Below, piece after piece: positions 7,079 through 11,201 of a stretch of 11,201 nt of DNA (the first letter of the stretch is position 1; each line of letters opens with the position of its first letter). The stretch covers positions 1 to 11,201 of the forward strand of contig CAMJLI010000053.1 of NCBI GenBank assembly GCA_946406585.1. Reading direction: 5' to 3'. The notes beneath the pieces were generated by a model. That model saw only the letters and a program-made list of their open reading frames with translations. It did no database searches and had not been told where the DNA came from. The position numbers were made by a program, and so were the translations under genes. The stretch comes from an uncultured Prevotellaceae bacterium (GTDB lineage: Bacteria > Bacteroidota > Bacteroidia > Bacteroidales > Bacteroidaceae).

Positions 7079-7222
7079 TTAGAAGATGGGAGCCTCCCCC
7101 TCATTGTCGAAAAGCGTCTCATTAGACAGTTGTCCTTCACCTACAGACGAATGAAGTTCCAAAGCAAAAGGTCCAAATTCAGACCTGCGCCATTTGGTTT
7201 CTGGCTTGTTGTACTTTTTCAT
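7079..7222 (-). CDS. Small ORF, 47 aa, downstream of the large secreted protein
   Basis: An intact ORF from ATG at 7222 to TAA at 7079, shorter than most gene-finding cut-offs. The product starts MKKYNKPETKW, basic with Lys/Pro/Trp, continues RRSEFGPFALELHSS, and ends in an acidic tail with GEGQLSNETLFDNEGEAPIF. There is no signal peptide, membrane helix or Cys. It starts 19 nt after the stop of the 1185-aa gene and ends before the bidirectional terminator, so it is probably the last gene of a two-gene transcript. A GAGAGAG run lies just before the ATG. An opening of the MKKY-x-x-P-x-T type reminds me of short unannotated Bacteroidales peptides, but that is recall, not a search. Function unknown; a peptide precursor, a chaperone-like partner of the upstream protein, or a chance ORF are all open. 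Confidence 0.6.
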   Translation of the reverse strand: MKKYNKPETKWRRSEFGPFALELHSSVGEGQLSNETLFDNEGEAPIF

Positions 7223-7241
7223 ACTCTCTCTGTGTAAAAGA

Positions 7242-10200
7242 TTATTTTCTCAAGACCTTCTTTCCATTGACGATGACAACACCCTTGTAAGAGTTGTTGA
7301 CACGCTGTCCGGAAAGGTTGTAGATGGCACCATCAGCCTTCTGGCTGGATGTACGTACGTAGTTGATGCCTGTAGCGTTGTCGAAGCCGTAGAAATTGAC
7401 GCCATTGGACAGCTCCACCGGCACTGCCAAATAAGCCTTGTGAGCCTTATTCTCAAACACGCCACCACCATCAACACCAAAGTAGAAGCCTGCCACGCCT
7501 TTAGCATTGACTGACAGCATGTAATACTTGCAAGCCTGTTCTGGATCAACCTCTATCATTTCAGTCTCATCGGTACCGCGCAGCATGTTGTCCACACCTG
7601 GTACTTCCTCTGAAGTAGACACGAAGGTATAAGAGCCTTCAGCACCCTCCAAGAGAACGCCACATCCAGCTGGAATCACGCCATCAAGCTCGGTGAGAGA
7701 GATGGAATTGCCTTCCACACCACTCACGATGTATGCAGTCACACCCTCTGGGATGATGTACGCGCTGTTGGAATAGTAGAAGGTGGAATAGCCAACTTGA
7801 GTAATAGTGACATCCACAGAAGGCATCTTTATGAGCATAAAGTCCTTCGTTTGGCTCTGTTCGGTGAAGTTCAACTCTTCTGTATCCTCAAGAGTCTCAT
7901 AGCCAGAAGCTGTCACGGTAGTGGTGTATGTGAGCCTGTCCTGTACGACATTGATGGAGTAAGCACCTGTCTCGTCGGTTGTGGCGAAATACTCGATGTC
8001 ATTTTCATCATTGCGGATGGTCACGGTGGCACCAGCCACAGGAGTTGTGCCATCTTCCTCGGTCACGATGCCAGTAAGCGTCTTTGGTTCAACCACAAGG
8101 TTGACATGAATGTTGGGCAATGCTTCCCAAGACCATGAAGCAGAGAAATCTGTTGTGTAACCAGTTGCTTCATCACGACTAGCTGGTGTATCTGTATAGT
8201 GACGATAATTCAGGTATCCGCTTGCATCTGGATTATAAATTATATTGCTCTTCTCCCAATACACATTCTTGTAATTAGAACTTGAAAGTTGGTTGAGCGA
8301 ACGAATTACTATGCGCAATGACTTGCCTTCTTGATAGACAAGCGGATCGGTAAAGTCAAGCACCAGATAGTCTTCCAACTCACTACTTGATCCAACCTTA
8401 TCCCATTGGTGCAACTCATTCACCATGTATGGAGTCATGCCGGTAACATCATACAAACCATTTGTTGAAGGACTTGCCTGCTCTGTGTCATCAGTCCATT
8501 GATAATATACACTCAGCAAAGTGGTATGCACATCAGCTGTCTTGTATGCCTTGAATACGATGCTGCCAATCTTGTCACCATCAACCAGTCCCAGTTGGTC
8601 TTCCAAGATGGAAGCAGTGTACAACGAGACAGACTCGCTGTTGTTATAGTTGAGGTTAAGCGGTGTGGAACCAGAAGTGCCATTTGCAGTCAGTGTCTTT
8701 TCTGCTTCAAGAGCCTCCTCTGCAATTGTCAGACTTACCTCTTCTGTCTGCATCACGGTTTCTCCACTCTTCAGCTCGATGTATGCGGGGAATGTGCCGA
8801 AGTTGTGCGGCTTGTATGTGAAAGTAATGGTTGCGGGAGTCTCGATGTTGCTGTAGCCATTGCGGCCGGTTCCCACAGCTGCGGTCTTGTCGTTGCCAGC
8901 AAGTTCGGTACCTTCAACAGTAGCCACGGCCTCGCCGTTGACATAAAGCGTTGCTGTTTCCACCTGGTCGGCATCTGCTGCAATGTTCTGCACCTGCACA
9001 CTGGCGGTGTAATCAGCATTTTGCTTTCCCTTATTAGGCACATCAGAACTCATGATATACCAATCGTGAGCTGGTGTTTCTGCCAAAGTGAGTCCATAGA
9101 TGTTGTCGAGCAATGCATTACTAATCAATTCGAATGCAAGATAATAGTCTCCTGCCTCGGGAATTGTAACTGTAAATGTAGCAGGTGTGCTTCCTATGCC
9201 AGAAGAATAAGTCTGGCGGTCCACCTGAGCCCAGTTCACACGGTCTTTAGAAATGTACACAACTATAGCGCAGCTGGAACTATAAGAAGAGTACCATGCA
9301 TCGTATGTGAAAGCCTCGCCTGCTTCTGCAGTCAACAAAGGTGTGATGAACTTCGTTGTTGTGCCAGTACTTTGGAGATACCAGTTGGTGGCGCCTCCAT
9401 CAGTTTTGGAAGTTATATAAACCTGGTCGGAGTGTATTGATCCTGCTGGGAACTGTCCATTAGAGCCATTGTCGAATGTAATCAAGTTCTTGCTTGGGTC
9501 GAGCACAGTGCCTGAAATACCCAAAGTATAGGTAGCCATTGCCTTGCCATAGTTTGTGTATTCTATTGTCAAGTTTCCAGCAAATATGCCAACTGTTGTT
9601 GCATCCAATGTTATGGCAATCTGCTTTTTCTCACCTCCCAGGACTGTGAACTCTCCCGTTGGAGCATCACTGCTGAAGCCCTCTGGCAACGTAAAGCTAT
9701 TAATAACCAATGGGGCTGAACCCGAATTGTAGATTTCATAGTTTAGTGTCATTGATTCTGCAACCTTGCCAAAAGAGATAGGCTTGTTTGTAGCCGACGA
9801 ACTGGAATAATAAGATGTGCCTGCAACGTCGAAGATGAATTTGGAGGCATATTCCAATATCTGGCAATAACGGTAAGACGATGAAGTGTTACCCGACACG
9901 TTTTCCCTAATATAGAAGTAGGTCCAACCTGTAGTAGCTGGAACAGTGAATTCCACATCGATGATTTTGCTCTCACCCACTGCAAGATCTACGGGAATGT
10001 CAAAAGTTGCATCCTCAAAATAAGTGGTTGCACTGCTTGAGTTGCCTTGTGCCAAAGTCAGCGTGTAATTCTCTGTAGTGCCTGCCACAAAGTCCACATC
10101 ACCAGTGTTCTCTATTCTTGCCTTGAGAGCAACCACTGTATTGCCATCTGCTCCTTGGTTGAACACGGGATTGGTGCCCGTTGTCCCTGTCTGTTGGTTG

Positions 10201-10799
10201 GAATTCATCACACCGGTCACTTTCATGGTGGACTGAGCGATGATTTCAGCCGATGAAGCACTAAAGTCATCAATATACACCAAGCCTCCACGAATGCCTA
10301 TGCGTTGTGGTGTATCAAGGGTGATTGTCAATGGATACCAATCCCACTCCTCTGAATTGGTTTTTTCAGCAAAATTGGTGGTGGCAAGCATTTCACCCCT
10401 TGTCGTACCACTCTCATCCATGGAATAAAACTCCAAGAAGGCCGTATCGTTATAGTAGTTGGCAAGTGGCTTCACATAGAGAGTCACCGTGCCAGAAACA
10501 AGCGGAGTGACCAGCAAGTCGTATGTGCCATAAGATTTTTGGTTGGTGTAAATCCTCATGGCGCCACTACCATCCACACCACTTTCCGCCATGAAAGAAT
10601 AATTCACATAATTTTCCTCTCCCCACCTTTGGTAGGTACTTACAACATGCCCCCAATTCGAGGCGATGGCAAAATCGGGGTCTGTCGTTGTGATGTTCTC
10701 ATTGAAATCCACCTCATACGGCGACACCGTCTCTGCTGCTGCCTTGCCCCATCCTGTGACAGCCAGCAGCATCAATAAGAATAGTCTTGTTTTTTTCAT
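7242..10799 (-). CDS. Large secreted multidomain protein with C-terminal T9SS-type sorting domain
   Basis: A 1185-aa exported protein with no enzymatic motif I can recognise; probably a surface adhesin or glycan/protein-binding protein. In order: signal peptide (1-22, MKKTR, a Leu-rich core, then GKAAAE); a jelly-roll/choice-of-anchor-J-like domain (about 24-190, ending GGLVYIDDFSAS); a CARDB-like beta domain (195-300, with ENTGDVDF); an ASH/HYDIN-like domain (330-432, with ISFGKVAES and YNSGSAPLVI); a second anchor-J-like domain (440-575); another CARDB-like domain (576-692); a beta domain (700-900); a carboxypeptidase-regulatory-like fold (905-987, LTGIVTEEDGTTPVAGATVT to GAYSINV and ASGYE); a conserved beta region (993-1130, VGYSTFYYSNSAYIIPEGV); and a T9SS type A-like tail (1155-1185, GAIYNLSGQRV to VVIVNGKKVLRK). 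Domain limits are read by eye. It has its own promoter and is followed by a 47-aa ORF. Confidence 0.9.
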   Translation of the reverse strand: MKKTRLFLLMLLAVTGWGKAAAETVSPYEVDFNENITTTDPDFAIASNWGHVVSTYQRWGEENYVNYSFMAESGVDGSGAMRIYTNQKSYGTYDLLVTPLVSGTVTLYVKPLANYYNDTAFLEFYSMDESGTTRGEMLATTNFAEKTNSEEWDWYPLTITLDTPQRIGIRGGLVYIDDFSASSAEIIAQSTMKVTGVMNSNQQTGTTGTNPVFNQGADGNTVVALKARIENTGDVDFVAGTTENYTLTLAQGNSSSATTYFEDATFDIPVDLAVGESKIIDVEFTVPATTGWTYFYIRENVSGNTSSSYRYCQILEYASKFIFDVAGTSYYSSSSATNKPISFGKVAESMTLNYEIYNSGSAPLVINSFTLPEGFSSDAPTGEFTVLGGEKKQIAITLDATTVGIFAGNLTIEYTNYGKAMATYTLGISGTVLDPSKNLITFDNGSNGQFPAGSIHSDQVYITSKTDGGATNWYLQSTGTTTKFITPLLTAEAGEAFTYDAWYSSYSSSCAIVVYISKDRVNWAQVDRQTYSSGIGSTPATFTVTIPEAGDYYLAFELISNALLDNIYGLTLAETPAHDWYIMSSDVPNKGKQNADYTASVQVQNIAADADQVETATLYVNGEAVATVEGTELAGNDKTAAVGTGRNGYSNIETPATITFTYKPHNFGTFPAYIELKSGETVMQTEEVSLTIAEEALEAEKTLTANGTSGSTPLNLNYNNSESVSLYTASILEDQLGLVDGDKIGSIVFKAYKTADVHTTLLSVYYQWTDDTEQASPSTNGLYDVTGMTPYMVNELHQWDKVGSSSELEDYLVLDFTDPLVYQEGKSLRIVIRSLNQLSSSNYKNVYWEKSNIIYNPDASGYLNYRHYTDTPASRDEATGYTTDFSASWSWEALPNIHVNLVVEPKTLTGIVTEEDGTTPVAGATVTIRNDENDIEYFATTDETGAYSINVVQDRLTYTTTVTASGYETLEDTEELNFTEQSQTKDFMLIKMPSVDVTITQVGYSTFYYSNSAYIIPEGVTAYIVSGVEGNSISLTELDGVIPAGCGVLLEGAEGSYTFVSTSEEVPGVDNMLRGTDETEMIEVDPEQACKYYMLSVNAKGVAGFYFGVDGGGVFENKAHKAYLAVPVELSNGVNFYGFDNATGINYVRTSSQKADGAIYNLSGQRVNNSYKGVVIVNGKKVLRK

Positions 10800-10833
10800 A
10801 AGCTAAAATATTATTAAAACATATAGAATTGTG

Positions 10834-10868
10834 CAAAAATACAAAAAAACCTCAATTTGTCAAACAAA
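10834..10868 (-). promoter_or_regulatory. Bacteroidetes-type promoter for the large secreted protein
   Basis: Read on the minus strand, -33 TTTG (two tandem copies, 10861-10868), then a 19-nt spacer, then -7 TATTTTTG (10834-10841) followed by C. Both boxes match the consensus TTTG / TAnnTTTG and the spacing is standard. The -7 box ends 34 nt upstream of the ATG at 10799, predicting a leader of about 25-30 nt. The leader is AT-rich with no Shine-Dalgarno, as is common in this phylum. This gap of 139 bp shows no convincing terminator for the upstream gene. Confidence 0.75.
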
Positions 10869-10938
10869 CTTGTCATTTTTAAGCATTCAAGTATCATTGA
10901 AACCACATGTGAAAGCCTTAATATGCTTTTTCAAGGAT

Positions 10939-11201
10939 TCATTTCACCACGACTTTTTTGGTTGCAGAACCTTGGCGTACCAAATAAATGCCGGGGCGCA
11001 TTCCATTGGATGCCACTCGCCTGCCATCCAAGGTGAACCATTCTGCATTCACATCATCGCCATTGTCGATTACAGTCTTGATGCCCGACAACTCCGAAAG
11101 TTTCACACTGCAACAATTGGTCACATCCATCTGCATCACGTTGTCTTCGGTCACTTCGTCAGCAGCCCTTGTGAGTATTCCCACAAGCGTCATGTTCTCA
11201 A
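10939..11201 (-). CDS. C-terminal end of a second T9SS-type secreted protein (partial)
   Basis: The frame is open to the window edge and stops with TGA at 10939. Only about the last 87 residues are present; the rest lies beyond 11201. The tail WFTLDGRRVASNG, then GIYLVRQGSATKKVVVK, has the layout of a T9SS type A sorting domain: a W-F/Y-x-L-x-G-R-x-V strand, then G-I-Y-x-V, then a basic Lys/Val end. Such domains guide proteins through the outer membrane in Bacteroidota and are usually removed on export. A Met at 11193 could be a start, but a free-standing sorting domain would be odd and no signal peptide is present, so it is more likely internal. The passenger function cannot be judged from this window. 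Confidence 0.8.
   Translation of the reverse strand, partial: ENMTLVGILTRAADEVTEDNVMQMDVTNCCSVKLSELSGIKTVIDNGDDVNAEWFTLDGRRVASNGMRPGIYLVRQGSATKKVVVK

Noticed and set aside
8499..9440. Long plus-strand ORF (313 codons) opposite the large secreted protein
   Set aside because: Cys- and Ser-rich antisense shadow without family features; the minus-strand frame has clear domains, a promoter and a signal peptide.
10818..10878. Short minus-strand ORF upstream of the large gene (20 codons, from an ATG near 10876)
   Set aside because: It spans the promoter boxes, so it would not be on the transcript that starts there, and its product is a Phe-rich AT-driven peptide.
10906..10935. Possible terminator after the partial gene (minus AAAGC...GCTTT)
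   Set aside because: Only a 5-bp weak stem, and no U-tract follows.

Overview
The window looks like a chromosomal segment from a Bacteroidota bacterium, most likely Prevotella or a close relative. Four things point there: a well-formed Bacteroidetes promoter (-33 TTTG, 19-nt spacer, -7 TATTTTTG) near the right end, start codons mostly without a Shine-Dalgarno sequence, two proteins ending in type IX secretion (T9SS) type A-like C-terminal domains, and family versions (MscS-like channel, KdsA, KdsD) whose wording resembles Prevotella/Bacteroides proteins. The genus is inferred from motifs; no search was run.

Left part (1-1457). Two genes lie on the minus strand: a BadF/BadG-type sugar kinase, probably an N-acetylglucosamine kinase (440-1279), and downstream of it an 86-residue protein of unknown function (38-298). 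The kinase frame is open for 37 codons upstream of its real start, but that extension holds its promoter. The 178-bp region 1280-1457 separates the kinase from the plus-strand operon and carries candidate promoters facing both ways.

Middle part (1458-7041). A plus-strand operon encodes a large MscS-type mechanosensitive channel, KdsA (Kdo-8-phosphate synthase), KdsD (arabinose-5-phosphate isomerase with CBS domains) and an exported phospholipase D/cardiolipin synthase-like protein. The first three genes abut with zero spacing (TAG|ATG and TAA|ATG). KdsD makes arabinose-5-phosphate, which KdsA condenses with phosphoenolpyruvate on the way to Kdo, the inner-core sugar of LPS. The operon therefore has a cell-envelope theme. 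It ends at a strong terminator that can work in both directions.

Right part (7042-11201). The strand switches to minus. A 1185-residue secreted multidomain protein (7242-10799) has its own promoter and is followed 19 nt later by a 47-codon small ORF (7079-7222) that a normal length cut-off would miss. Upstream is the C-terminal end of a second T9SS-type secreted protein (10939 to the window edge).

No tRNA, rRNA, CRISPR array, insertion sequence or phage gene was seen. No gap between genes exceeds 178 bp. The most interesting item is the small ORF paired with the giant secreted protein. The rest is solid envelope housekeeping in an informative arrangement.
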